Part shown: positions 39,042-48,020 of the stretch, piece by piece
Layout: each line of letters begins with the position of its first letter
Numbering within the stretch: the stretch's first letter is position 1
Origin: an uncultured bacterium
GTDB taxonomy: Bacteria; Bacillota; Clostridia; Christensenellales; Pumilibacteraceae
Assembly (NCBI GenBank): GCA_949744905.1
Contig: CATKCE010000060.1
Span: forward strand, 1-55,029
Reading direction: 5' to 3'
Length of the DNA: 55,029 bases
The notes under the pieces: generated by a model
Databases searched by the model: none
What the model saw: the letters and a program-made list of their open reading frames with translations, nothing else
What the model was told of the DNA's origin: nothing
Position numbers and translations under genes: made by a program

Positions 39042-40058
39042 ATGCAAGTATACGATTGTAAGTCCGCCGCTCTGAGCGCCGCGGCAAATATATCCGCCGA
39101 CGACGCGGCTCCCGCCAAAAGCATGGTGACCGCGGCCATCGCGTACCTCGGAGGAAAAACGGATAAAGATACGTTCCGCAAAAAATGCGCCAAAAACCAG
39201 CTTTACGCGCGTCTGGTCATTTTTTCCGAACTGAAAATTTCCGATTACGACGCCGACACTCTCTGCGCCGTACATAAAGCGTTGTTCGAGCCGCGCCCCA
39301 AGTGCGGCGAACTGCGCGGCGACGAACTTACAATAGCGGGAGGAAGTTGCACCGATCCCAAACTTTTGCGCGGATCGCTCAAAAACGTATTGAGCAAACT
39401 CAACCAGACTCAGGGAGCGCCGACGCTCGGCAAATCTGACTTCGCCGCACAGCTTTGCTGCTATATGCGCGAACTCATCATTCTTTCGCCTTTCGCCTAC
39501 GGCAATGCCGTAACGCGCAGAGCGTATATTCAGAACTTTTGTTTGAGCCGCGGATTTTTGCTCAATTTTTCTTCGGTTAGCAAAAAAGAGTTAAATAGCG
39601 CCGAACGCGAAGCTTTTGCCGGCGACGACCCTCAACCGCTTTTTACCCTGCTCACGAAGTGTCTCAGCTACAAACAGGAAGAAGCGGCAAAACCGTCCAA
39701 AAACAAAAAATCACCGCGCGTGCCCACAGCTACCGCGCAGACTCAGAAACAAGTGCAAAAACCCGGGCGAGAGATCGCCGCCACAGCAATAAAACGCGTA
39801 GACAATCCGGCGCCTGCAGCCGCGCGTCCGCGTCCCGCTCCCCCGGCTACGATAAACGTTCCCGCACCCGTACAGTCGGCGAAACCCGCCGAACAGTACT
39901 CGAACGCGGTATCGGTGCGCTCAAAGCCGCCGTACACCGATAACGCCGGACAGGAAGCGTCCGCCGACCTGATACGCGAACTGCGCGAGATACAAAAAAC
40001 GCTCGCCTTTTTATCGGCGCGCGTCTCGGAAATAATAAGATCGATGGAAAACGAATAA
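39042..40058 (+). CDS. Fic/DOC-fold protein with degenerate catalytic motif, Pro/Ala-rich linker and C-terminal coiled coil
   Basis: LCAVHKALFEPRPKCGELR (cf. IHRxLFxxxYxWAGExR); MRELIILSPFAYGNAVTRRAYIQNFCLSRGFLLNFSSVSKKEL (cf. HPFxxGNGRTxRxFxxxLxxxxGxxLDWSxV). Confidence 0.75.
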   Translation: MQVYDCKSAALSAAANISADDAAPAKSMVTAAIAYLGGKTDKDTFRKKCAKNQLYARLVIFSELKISDYDADTLCAVHKALFEPRPKCGELRGDELTIAGGSCTDPKLLRGSLKNVLSKLNQTQGAPTLGKSDFAAQLCCYMRELIILSPFAYGNAVTRRAYIQNFCLSRGFLLNFSSVSKKELNSAEREAFAGDDPQPLFTLLTKCLSYKQEEAAKPSKNKKSPRVPTATAQTQKQVQKPGREIAATAIKRVDNPAPAAARPRPAPPATINVPAPVQSAKPAEQYSNAVSVRSKPPYTDNAGQEASADLIRELREIQKTLAFLSARVSEIIRSMENE

Positions 40059-40073
40059 AAAAACAAGAAAACA

Positions 40074-40110
40074 AAAACCGCGCGGGCTGTCGTAGTCCTC
40101 GCGGTTTTTT
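40074..40110. terminator. Bidirectional terminator between the Fic-like and GH78-like genes
   Basis: AAAACCGCGCGG ... CCTCGCGGTTTTTT. Confidence 0.8.
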
Positions 40111-40136
40111 ACTATCTTCCGGCATAATAGCCGTTA

Positions 40137-41768
40137 TTATTTTTTCTTGAATTTTATATCCTTTCTCGCGCAAGGCAAAACTATCTTTACCTTTTTGGGA
40201 TACTCTACGGTGAACTTTCCGCCGGCAAGCGTGATGTCTATCGTGCCCATGGGCGTGGGATACTTCAACTCGTAACTCGTAAGTCCGGCCGATACGGGAT
40301 TTATTTCAACGGTCTTGCAACCGGGCTCGACAGGCTCTATCCCGCCTATAGTCTTAATAAGGAACGGCACGGGTCCGCACGACCAGCCGTGGCAGAGCGA
40401 ATGGCGGAAACCTATATAACAGAACGCGCCGAAATCGCCGTGTATGTCTTTTTCGCCCTCTTTGGGCAATTCGTCGATACGCGAGGAGCCCTCCGCCCAA
40501 TCGAGACCGAAGTCCTCCCAAAAAGTCGTCGCGCCCTTATCGAGCATTGCGCCGTAATACTCTTTCATTATCTCTATCGCTTTTTCCGGTTTGCCGGCGG
40601 CGGCGATGGAATCGAGTATATAATAACTCATAAAAGTGCTGAGTCCCTTACCGTTGCCCTCGGTAAGAAAAGCCACGGCTTTGTCGGCGTCTTCCATGCC
40701 GGCAAACACCTTCATGGCTTCGCACTGTTTGAACTTTGTCGCCTTTTTATCGAAGTTGGAGAGTTTTTCCAGCATACGGTCGCATACCGTCACGTCAAGA
40801 CTGAGCACGCGGAAAAGTTCTTTCGCGCTGCGCGCGGTAAGATACGCGAGAGCAGTTATACCTACTATCTCGTCGGGCTGTTCGTGGCTCGGCCAATCGA
40901 ACAGACATCCGTCGGCGCTCATAGTGCCGTCCTCTGCGATAAGCGCGTCTATCTGGCGCACGACTCCGTCTATGTACGCGCGTTGCGATAAAATGTATTC
41001 GGTGTCTCCGTTCTGGCGGTAATAGTCCGCAAGTATAACAACCCACCACATGGAGTAAGTGCGTATCGAATTTATCCACTCGGGAAGCGGAGTATGCGAG
41101 CGCGCGTACTCCAAAGACTCTATCACCGACTTATCCGAGCCGAAAAGGCTTATTATGCCGGAAGTCTCGGGATGCATGTCGCCCACCCATACCAGGCGGT
41201 CGCGTTTTATTCCGTCCCAGATATAGCGTTGCATATTAAGCGTGAGCGTACGCGCGGCGACTTCGAATATTTCGTTTACTCTTTCGTCGTTGCACTTAAA
41301 GCCGCCCGCGGCTTTAAGGTCGCGGTGTATGTACACGGCGACGACGGCTTTTATATACGTATCGGTCCCCTCGGGAAAATCTATGCGCAGAAAACGGAAT
41401 CCCGTCTCCAAAAAACTCATATCCGAAAGATCGATAAGATCCGCCTCTATATCGCGCAACGTATGGTGGTTGTGAGCTCCGCGGTCGCCGAGAGAAGCGC
41501 AACTCTCCGACACCGACTCGCCGCACCGAAGTCGTACGTGTGTAAAGCCGCCTTTGGAGTGATGCGTAAGTATCCTTACTCCCGCGTTGTATTCTTTACC
41601 GAAGTCCAGAATTATATGGGCTTTTCCGGTAACGTGCATAAGCTCGGTCTCGGTAAGCCCTATCTGCATATCGCAGGCGTTAAGAAGTTTTTCCGCTCCT
41701 TCTATACTTCCGGAACTCTCTATTATCTTTACGGGAAATATGTCTTCCCTGATACGCGCATCGATCAC
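40137..41768 (-). CDS. Alpha-L-rhamnosidase-like glycoside hydrolase (GH78-type)
   Basis: CNDERVNEIFEVAARTLTLNMQRYIWDGIKRDRLVWVGDMHPETSGI; WEDFGLDWAEGSSRIDELPKEGEKDIHGDFGAFCYIGFRHSLCHGWSCGPVPFLI; GTG start with AAGGAG. Confidence 0.8.
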   Translation of the reverse strand: MIDARIREDIFPVKIIESSGSIEGAEKLLNACDMQIGLTETELMHVTGKAHIILDFGKEYNAGVRILTHHSKGGFTHVRLRCGESVSESCASLGDRGAHNHHTLRDIEADLIDLSDMSFLETGFRFLRIDFPEGTDTYIKAVVAVYIHRDLKAAGGFKCNDERVNEIFEVAARTLTLNMQRYIWDGIKRDRLVWVGDMHPETSGIISLFGSDKSVIESLEYARSHTPLPEWINSIRTYSMWWVVILADYYRQNGDTEYILSQRAYIDGVVRQIDALIAEDGTMSADGCLFDWPSHEQPDEIVGITALAYLTARSAKELFRVLSLDVTVCDRMLEKLSNFDKKATKFKQCEAMKVFAGMEDADKAVAFLTEGNGKGLSTFMSYYILDSIAAAGKPEKAIEIMKEYYGAMLDKGATTFWEDFGLDWAEGSSRIDELPKEGEKDIHGDFGAFCYIGFRHSLCHGWSCGPVPFLIKTIGGIEPVEPGCKTVEINPVSAGLTSYELKYPTPMGTIDITLAGGKFTVEYPKKVKIVLPCARKDIKFKKK

Positions 41769-41789
41769 TATATTACATCTCCTTTTTTG

Positions 41790-41803
41790 AGTACACGTGT
41801 ACT
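41790..41803. promoter_or_regulatory. Candidate LacI-family operator
   Basis: 14-bp perfect palindrome AGTACACGTGTACT at the predicted start of the GH78-like transcript. Confidence 0.6.
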
Positions 41804-41810
41804 TCGAATT

Positions 41811-41839
41811 ATTTTATAACAGTACGTACAATTTGTCAA
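41811..41839 (-). promoter_or_regulatory. Promoter for the GH78-like gene
   Basis: TTGACA - 17 nt - TAAAAT; -35 overlaps the stop codon of the LacI-family gene. Confidence 0.65.
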
Positions 41840-42882
41840 GTTTTTTGCCGCTGTCTGCATGCGCCGGTCGATTCGCGCACGACAAGCGACGGTTCTATTT
41901 TTTCACGCGATACCACGCTCTTGTTATCTATATTCTGTTTGAGGATACCGAATATCCTGCGCCCGTATTCTTCCGACCTGTGGCTTATCGTCGTAAGCGA
42001 CGGATAAGCCGAGCGGGCGAAAAGTATATCGTCCATACCCGCCACGGAAACGTCCTCGGGTATACGAAGTCCGTGCTCGCGAAGCGCGCGCATGGCGCCG
42101 AGAGCCATCATATCGTTGGTGCACATAACCGCGGTAAATTCCTTTCCGCTCTCTATAAGACGGACGGCGAGTTCGTATCCGCGTTCTATCGTGCTTTCAA
42201 ACGGCGGCTCGCCGCAAAACACGACGGGGTCTTCTTCGCCGAGAATGTCGAGCATGCGCTCGCGGAATCTTTTAAGACGGCGGTCGAATACAAAACTCTC
42301 GTCAAAACAACTTAAAAACGCTATCTTGCTGTGTCCGAGCTCTTTAAGATGTTCGATGATGAGTCGTATGCCCATACCGAAATCGAGTTCGAGACCGCAA
42401 ACACGCCCGTCGGAAAACCCGCGGCGCGAGGTTATTATAACGCTTATTCCCCTGTCGAGAAGATTTTGAATGCTGGCGTTATCCACAGTCGCCGGATTTA
42501 CCGATAAAAACACTCCGTCCACTCTGCGGCTGATAAAATCGTCTATATAACCGTCAAGGCATTTTGCGCCTCCGCAGATATGCGTAAAATAGCCGCTGTT
42601 CATGGCGGCTTCCTGTATAGCCTGTATTATTTCTATCTGCAACGGGCTTGCCATATCGTCGGTAAGCACCGCTATCGTATTCGTGCTCTTGCGCCTCATT
42701 GCAGCGGCTATCATATCGGGGTGATAGTTAAGCTCCTCCGCCGCGCGCATGACTCTGTTGACAAGATCTGGAGAAACGTATCTTTTATGCGAAAAAACGT
42801 AAGACACAGTCGCGCCCGACACTCCCGCACGCCGCGCCACGTCGTCGCGTCGACATTGCTCGTTTTTTCTACTATCCTCCAT
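41836..42882 (-). CDS. LacI family transcriptional regulator
   Basis: DDVARRAGVSGATVSYVFSHKRYVSPDLVNRVMRAAEELNYHPDMIAAAMRRKSTNTIAVL. Confidence 0.95.
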   Translation of the reverse strand: MEDSRKNEQCRRDDVARRAGVSGATVSYVFSHKRYVSPDLVNRVMRAAEELNYHPDMIAAAMRRKSTNTIAVLTDDMASPLQIEIIQAIQEAAMNSGYFTHICGGAKCLDGYIDDFISRRVDGVFLSVNPATVDNASIQNLLDRGISVIITSRRGFSDGRVCGLELDFGMGIRLIIEHLKELGHSKIAFLSCFDESFVFDRRLKRFRERMLDILGEEDPVVFCGEPPFESTIERGYELAVRLIESGKEFTAVMCTNDMMALGAMRALREHGLRIPEDVSVAGMDDILFARSAYPSLTTISHRSEEYGRRIFGILKQNIDNKSVVSREKIEPSLVVRESTGACRQRQKT

Positions 42883-42948
42883 TTATTTGCTCCCTCTGTT
42901 GATTTGTAAATACTTAAATGCCGACGGAAGCGTGCATTGCCCATCGTC

Positions 42949-42957
42949 GGGGGGGGG
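42949..42957. repeat. G9 homopolymer in the leader of the LacI-family gene
   Basis: catcgtcGGGGGGGGGataagc between predicted promoter and ATG. Confidence 0.85.
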
Positions 42958-43103
42958 ATAAGCATAAGTTATATTATATTTTATCACCAAACGTATACTT
43001 TTGTCAAATTAAATAGCCTTTTGTCGCGTGCAAATGTGTACAAACATTACACTCGTTTTTGTCGTTTATGACTATTATCGCTCACCCGAAACATAACCGC
43101 CGT

Positions 43104-43135
43104 AAAAAAAGCGGAGCATTAAGCTCCGCTTTTTT
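43104..43135 (-). terminator. Rho-independent terminator after the GH3 / small membrane protein operon
   Basis: AAAAAAGCGGAGC ATTAA GCTCCGCTTTTTT. Confidence 0.85.
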
Positions 43136-43156
43136 ACCGCGTCAAACCGGGCTCTT

Positions 43157-43579
43157 TTACGCCGACGCCGAAGCGTTCGCTTTTTTCTTAAACGAGCCGG
43201 TGCACATCAAACTCAGCACCATGCATGCTACCATACATATAATAGTGAGGATATAAGCAAATCCGAAAGAATTGCCGTCTATGCCCATAAACACGTTTAC
43301 GATATAGCCCGCCTGGTTGTATCCCCACAAGGCAAAAGCAAGGAAATACACGCCGAATGCCGCTATCTTCATGAGACTGTTGTTGTAAAAAAGCGTTCCG
43401 GCGTTCAACAGCACCGCCACTATAAGCGGCACGTACACTATCGCGCTCACCGTAGTCTCGGTCATGTAAGACTTGTCGGTGCCCGATACGAGATAACATA
43501 TCATAGCGACCAATCCCAAAGCCGTGGCAACTATATTCAGGATATAACCCACACCCTTGTTTTTGAAAAATTCTTTCAT
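43157..43579 (-). CDS. Small four-TM membrane protein of unknown function
   Basis: Four hydrophobic segments; start overlaps the GH3 stop (ATGA). Confidence 0.8.
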   Translation of the reverse strand: MKEFFKNKGVGYILNIVATALGLVAMICYLVSGTDKSYMTETTVSAIVYVPLIVAVLLNAGTLFYNNSLMKIAAFGVYFLAFALWGYNQAGYIVNVFMGIDGNSFGFAYILTIICMVACMVLSLMCTGSFKKKANASASA

Positions 43580-46575
43580 TGCTCAACACTTCCTTTTCTG
43601 TATTTGTCGGGATTTTTGTTTTCGTCGAGCTGGCGGAGAACCGTCCATACTATGCCCGCCGCAACAAGCAGACCCGCTATCACGTCGAACACTATAAGAC
43701 CGATCTTCCAGGGCGACATATCGTAATACGCGTACGCTCCGGGAGCCACGCCGTTGTACGCCGCGCTGTTTACTACGGTATAAGCTATATTCTTTATAGC
43801 CCTTCTCACAGCCCATTGAGCGGTGGCTGTGTCAAGGTCGTTGAGCTCGGTGGACCTCATGCCCATCCATAAATCGTTGCCCACTCTGTATCCGCAGTCC
43901 TTGCTCTTTGCGGCTCCGCTGGTAAAGTCGGTTATGACAAAGCCCTCGAAGCCCCATTCGTCGCGGAGCACTGTTGTCAAAAGCGCATAATTGTTGCCGC
44001 TGAATACGGGCCCCACGTAGTTCATAGACGTCATGTACGCGCCCGCCGCTTTAAGCGTTACCGTCTTTTGTCCGCCGGTCTCGCCGTCGTATATCCTCTC
44101 GGTGCATTCGGCGGTCTTTGTGCATATCTCAAAGCCTTTTAGGTAAAGCTCGCGCATGGATTGCTCGGTGGCGTAAACCTGGATATTGCTGCGGCTGTGG
44201 TCCATTTCGTTGAGAGCGAAATGTTTGATGTGGGCGAACAAACCGTTCTGGCGCGCGCCCGACACTATAGCGGCGCCTATCCTGCCGCTAAGCAAAGGAT
44301 CTTCCGAATAGTACTCGAAGTTTCTTCCTCCGAACGCGCTCCTATGGAGATTGACGGCGGGAGCATACCAGCCCTGTATTCCGTTGGTGAGTCCCTCCTG
44401 CCCGATCGCGAGGCCCATTTCGTATATGAGGTCTTCGTTGAAGGTCGCGGCGGTTATGGGAGACGACGCCCACGCGCACGCCACCACGTGCCCTACGGTA
44501 CCCGACCATGTGGCGGTAAGCCCCAAAGGTCCGTCGTTGTCCCCCGTGAGAGAAAGCCCTATTTTATCGTACGGCTGGGTCATGTACAGTCCGTAAGTTA
44601 TCACCGCGCTGATAGCCGCGGTATCTTTGAAGTCTATCTGGTCGAGAAGTTCTTCCCACAGCGGGTCGTCGTAACCGAGTCCCCTCAAAGAACTGAGCAT
44701 GAGTCCGTTGTCCTTTCCGGAAGCCGGCTTGTCTTTGCGGTACAAAAGCGCGTCGGGATTTTCCGTGCCGGATATCGCGTCGTTCTTGCCGTCGTATGCT
44801 GAGTTTGCCGCAACCACGTAATCGGGCGCCGCTTTATTTACGGGAGCCGACGGATACGTTCCGGCGAAATCGCCGCGCGACATCACGGTCATAAAATTGT
44901 CTTTGATATAACGGTTTATTTCGGGGAATCTGTTTTCCACGACTATTCCGTCGGACGGACGTTTGCCTACGGCGCGCGCCCCGTGTTTTACGTCCGCGTC
45001 GGTGTATACCAGCGTCTGTTCTATCTGAAAGGTGTCCGAGCCCCAGTCCTCGTGCGAGTTTTTGCCGAGATACACTTTGTATGTTCCGGCTTCCAGCACG
45101 TACCCGCCTTTATCGGTATAATATCCGCGGTCGTCGTAGCTTGCGAAATCTTCCCTCGATATACTCAAAGAAAACTCAACGCTGTCGTTCGCGGCAACGG
45201 TATATTTTCCGAAGTCTATCAATTCTTTGGCGGATTTTTCTATCTTGCTTCCGGTACGGTCGTACGGAGCTTCGAGATATATCTGCACGGTCTCTTTGAC
45301 TTCGCGCGAACTGCCGTTTGTTATCTTGCCTTCCACAATAAGATTGCGGCCTTCCAGTCTTACGCCGGTAAGTTTCTGGCTTATCCGCTCGTTGTCGTAA
45401 TGCAGTCCGTATCCGAAGGGATAAACAACCTGTTTATCGTAATCGAATCCCGTGTAATTGCCTGCGGCGGCTTCGGCGGCTGCAGTCTCGTAATAACGGT
45501 ACCCGACATATATCCCTTCTTCGTATTCAAAGAACTCGGTGCCGAGTTGCTCGGCTATATTAGTATATTTTCCGGTGGATACGTTGTTCCACGAGGGATC
45601 TTTGGTCTGGTCGGCAAGCCAAACGTCCACCGTTCTTCCCGACGGATTGACGTCGCCCGCCATTATCTCGGACATCGCCTGCAAACCTTTCGCCCCTGGA
45701 TTGCCCACCCAGAGTATGGCGTCTATATCGTTGTCCTCCGCAAGGGCTCCGATCTCCATTATATTGGAAAAATTGCAAATAACTACGACTTTGTCGCAAT
45801 TGGTCTTGGCAAACTGTATCATGCCTTTTTCGTGCTTGGTAAGTTGCAGACTGTGGTCCGCCTGTCCGCCGTCGTAAGGCTTAGCCCACATGTCGTCGCC
45901 TTCCAGTCCGAGTCGTCCTATAAAAACTACGCCCACGGTACCTTGACAGGACGCCTGTTTCCCCTCGTACACCGCGGGATCGAACTCGAATATCGTCATC
46001 ACGGTGGACGCGTCGTCCTTAAACCCTTCGGCGGACGATTTGAGTTCGGCGGGTCTCGCCGCTTCCAACGCCGACACGACTTCGGTGTTTAGCTTGTAAT
46101 TCATTTGCAGGGCTTCTTTGGGCGTGACCACGTAATCGTAATTCATATTGGTCGCCGCCGAACCCGCGCCGCCCCAAACCGGCGACACGAATCTGTACCC
46201 GAAAGGCGTCACTTCGGAATTTTTGGCAAGCGGTAAAACGCCGTTGTTTTTCAATAGCGTGACGCCTTCTTCGCCGACTTTCAGCGCAACCTTCGCAGCC
46301 TCGTTGCGCGACGCTTCCTCTATCTCGGTGGCGGGGTCGCCGTTATTCAGCGTGCCCGCGTCGGGATTGGGGAATTTAACGTCGTAGTACTCCGTGGCTT
46401 CGGGTGATACGCCGTCGATCTTTACGACGTGACGTCTTCCTCTGCCAAGCGCCATATCGAGCGATGCCGAATACGCGTTTGCCGCCATGGTCAACACTAT
46501 CCCGAGCACGCAGATCACCGCAATTATCGGTATCAGCACTACGCGGAATTTTTCGTTGCTCATCTTTGTCTTCAT
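43576..46575 (-). CDS. Glycoside hydrolase family 3 protein with N- and C-terminal TM segments
   Basis: GVTLLKNNGVLPLAKNSEVTPFG; EGLTNGIQGWYAPAVNLHRSAFGGRNFEYYSEDPLLSGRIGAAIVSGARQNGLFAHIKHFALNEMDHSR; EWGFEGFVITDFTSG; N-TM VVLIPIIAVICVLGIVLTMAANAYS and C-TM IGLIVFDVIAGLLVAAGIVWTV. Confidence 0.93.
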   Translation of the reverse strand: MKTKMSNEKFRVVLIPIIAVICVLGIVLTMAANAYSASLDMALGRGRRHVVKIDGVSPEATEYYDVKFPNPDAGTLNNGDPATEIEEASRNEAAKVALKVGEEGVTLLKNNGVLPLAKNSEVTPFGYRFVSPVWGGAGSAATNMNYDYVVTPKEALQMNYKLNTEVVSALEAARPAELKSSAEGFKDDASTVMTIFEFDPAVYEGKQASCQGTVGVVFIGRLGLEGDDMWAKPYDGGQADHSLQLTKHEKGMIQFAKTNCDKVVVICNFSNIMEIGALAEDNDIDAILWVGNPGAKGLQAMSEIMAGDVNPSGRTVDVWLADQTKDPSWNNVSTGKYTNIAEQLGTEFFEYEEGIYVGYRYYETAAAEAAAGNYTGFDYDKQVVYPFGYGLHYDNERISQKLTGVRLEGRNLIVEGKITNGSSREVKETVQIYLEAPYDRTGSKIEKSAKELIDFGKYTVAANDSVEFSLSISREDFASYDDRGYYTDKGGYVLEAGTYKVYLGKNSHEDWGSDTFQIEQTLVYTDADVKHGARAVGKRPSDGIVVENRFPEINRYIKDNFMTVMSRGDFAGTYPSAPVNKAAPDYVVAANSAYDGKNDAISGTENPDALLYRKDKPASGKDNGLMLSSLRGLGYDDPLWEELLDQIDFKDTAAISAVITYGLYMTQPYDKIGLSLTGDNDGPLGLTATWSGTVGHVVACAWASSPITAATFNEDLIYEMGLAIGQEGLTNGIQGWYAPAVNLHRSAFGGRNFEYYSEDPLLSGRIGAAIVSGARQNGLFAHIKHFALNEMDHSRSNIQVYATEQSMRELYLKGFEICTKTAECTERIYDGETGGQKTVTLKAAGAYMTSMNYVGPVFSGNNYALLTTVLRDEWGFEGFVITDFTSGAAKSKDCGYRVGNDLWMGMRSTELNDLDTATAQWAVRRAIKNIAYTVVNSAAYNGVAPGAYAYYDMSPWKIGLIVFDVIAGLLVAAGIVWTVLRQLDENKNPDKYRKGSVEQ

Positions 46576-46681
46576 TGTCCTCTCCTTATTCTTTTTTGCC
46601 GTACGGCTATGTAAGGAGTATAACAACCCGACTTTATACTTTCAATAACGGTAACGTAAACTCCGAATACACAACGCAAAA

Positions 46682-48019
46682 TCAAGCGTCGGCTCGTTTT
46701 ATCGGGAAGATTATGTTAAGATCGAACACTCCGCCCGACGCTTTTACCGAAACTTTTCCGCCGTATTTTTCCGCAATATAGATTATGCTTTTCAGTCCGT
46801 AACCGTGGTTTTCCTTATCCTTTTTGGTTGTCGAAGGCAATCCCCCCCCCGCGGTATAATCCAGTTCGCCCTCGTAATAATTATTTATATTAACCGTCAC
46901 AAAGTCTTTTACCTGCGACACGTTCAGCCCTATCGTGTGCTTATCGGTATCGGCTATCTTGCGCACCGCGGATATCGCGTTATCCACGGCGTTGCCGAAC
47001 ATGCTGTAAAGCTCGGCCTCGTTCATAAAGTTAAGAAGCGAACCGTCCGCCATGCACGTAAGACTTATATTGTTTTTATAGCAGTACAGACTCTTTTCGG
47101 TAAGTATCGTATCGAGAGCCTTGTTGCCGGTCTCCACTTCGCTGTCGTAAATGGATATCGCGTCGGCTATCTCGGATATGGCCGTCTCGTTTATGTTGTT
47201 GGCTTGTCCCAGTCTGCGTATCTGATGTTTGAGGTCGTGGCATTTTATGTTTATGAGTTCTATATTCTTTTTACTGGCTTCGTACTGCTCGCGGTATTCT
47301 TTTAGTATCTTGTTGACCGCGTTCAGTTCGTCCTCGGTGCGCACACTGCGCATCATGCCGAACAGCATATAAATTATAAAACAGCAACTCAGCGCATTGT
47401 ACATGTTAAAAGCCGTGATAAAGCCGTTGCCCATCCCGCCGTAAGCCGCCATGGAATTTACGAATATCGAAAGCGATATCGCTACCGCGCTCAGCACCAG
47501 CAAAGACGAATTGCGCAAATGCAGCCGCTCGTTTTTACGCATCTTGCCGCCCAGAAACAAAAAGAACAGATAATAAGAAATGTAATATATCGCAAAGGCG
47601 AATATCGCTCCGAACACGTTGCGCGCGGTAAATATCTCCGCCGTAGCCTGTTCGGTATATATACCGTACACGTCGTCGTTTAGCCCCGTAACAAGCAGGA
47701 CTCCGTTGCTGACGCAGTACGCGAAATGCTGTATAACGTACGCCACGGTAAGGCAGAACAGTATGTTGGGAATAGGCGCGTCGTAACACAATACGTGCAG
47801 CGCGAAGGTAAGAACGAAATACACCAAAAACACGACGGACAAACTTACTGCGCCCTCGGGCTTTAACGGCACAAAAGCCGCAAAGGCTACGCACGCGACA
47901 GCCGAAAGTATATACCGCAAAACAAAATACGACCGCTTGCGCAGTTTCAACGTAAACAGAAATTCCGCGGCAAGCAGTTCAAGCATAAACACGGGACGAT
48001 ATAAAACGAAATAGCTCAT
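46682..48019 (-). CDS. GHKL-type (AgrC-like) sensor histidine kinase
   Basis: Hydrophobic N-terminal half; NIKCHDLKHQIRRL; FGNAVDNAISAV; NHGYGLKSIIYIAEKYGGKVSVKASGGVFDLNIIFPI. Confidence 0.92.
   Translation of the reverse strand: MSYFVLYRPVFMLELLAAEFLFTLKLRKRSYFVLRYILSAVACVAFAAFVPLKPEGAVSLSVVFLVYFVLTFALHVLCYDAPIPNILFCLTVAYVIQHFAYCVSNGVLLVTGLNDDVYGIYTEQATAEIFTARNVFGAIFAFAIYYISYYLFFLFLGGKMRKNERLHLRNSSLLVLSAVAISLSIFVNSMAAYGGMGNGFITAFNMYNALSCCFIIYMLFGMMRSVRTEDELNAVNKILKEYREQYEASKKNIELINIKCHDLKHQIRRLGQANNINETAISEIADAISIYDSEVETGNKALDTILTEKSLYCYKNNISLTCMADGSLLNFMNEAELYSMFGNAVDNAISAVRKIADTDKHTIGLNVSQVKDFVTVNINNYYEGELDYTAGGGLPSTTKKDKENHGYGLKSIIYIAEKYGGKVSVKASGGVFDLNIIFPIKRADA
46842..46850. repeat. 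C9/G9 homopolymer inside the histidine kinase coding sequence
   Basis: aatCCCCCCCCCgcggtat; codes for the GGG in DYTAGGGLPSTTKKD. Confidence 0.85.
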
Positions 48020-48020
48020 A

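Noticed and set aside
42479-42487. Perfect DnaA-box sequence TTATCCACA
   Set aside because: Single copy inside the LacI-family coding sequence with no cluster around it; expected by chance
46598-46607. GCCGTACGGC palindrome in the GH3 leader as a second LacI-type operator
   Set aside because: Different sequence from AGTACACGTGTACT and only 10 bp; not enough to assign to the same regulator
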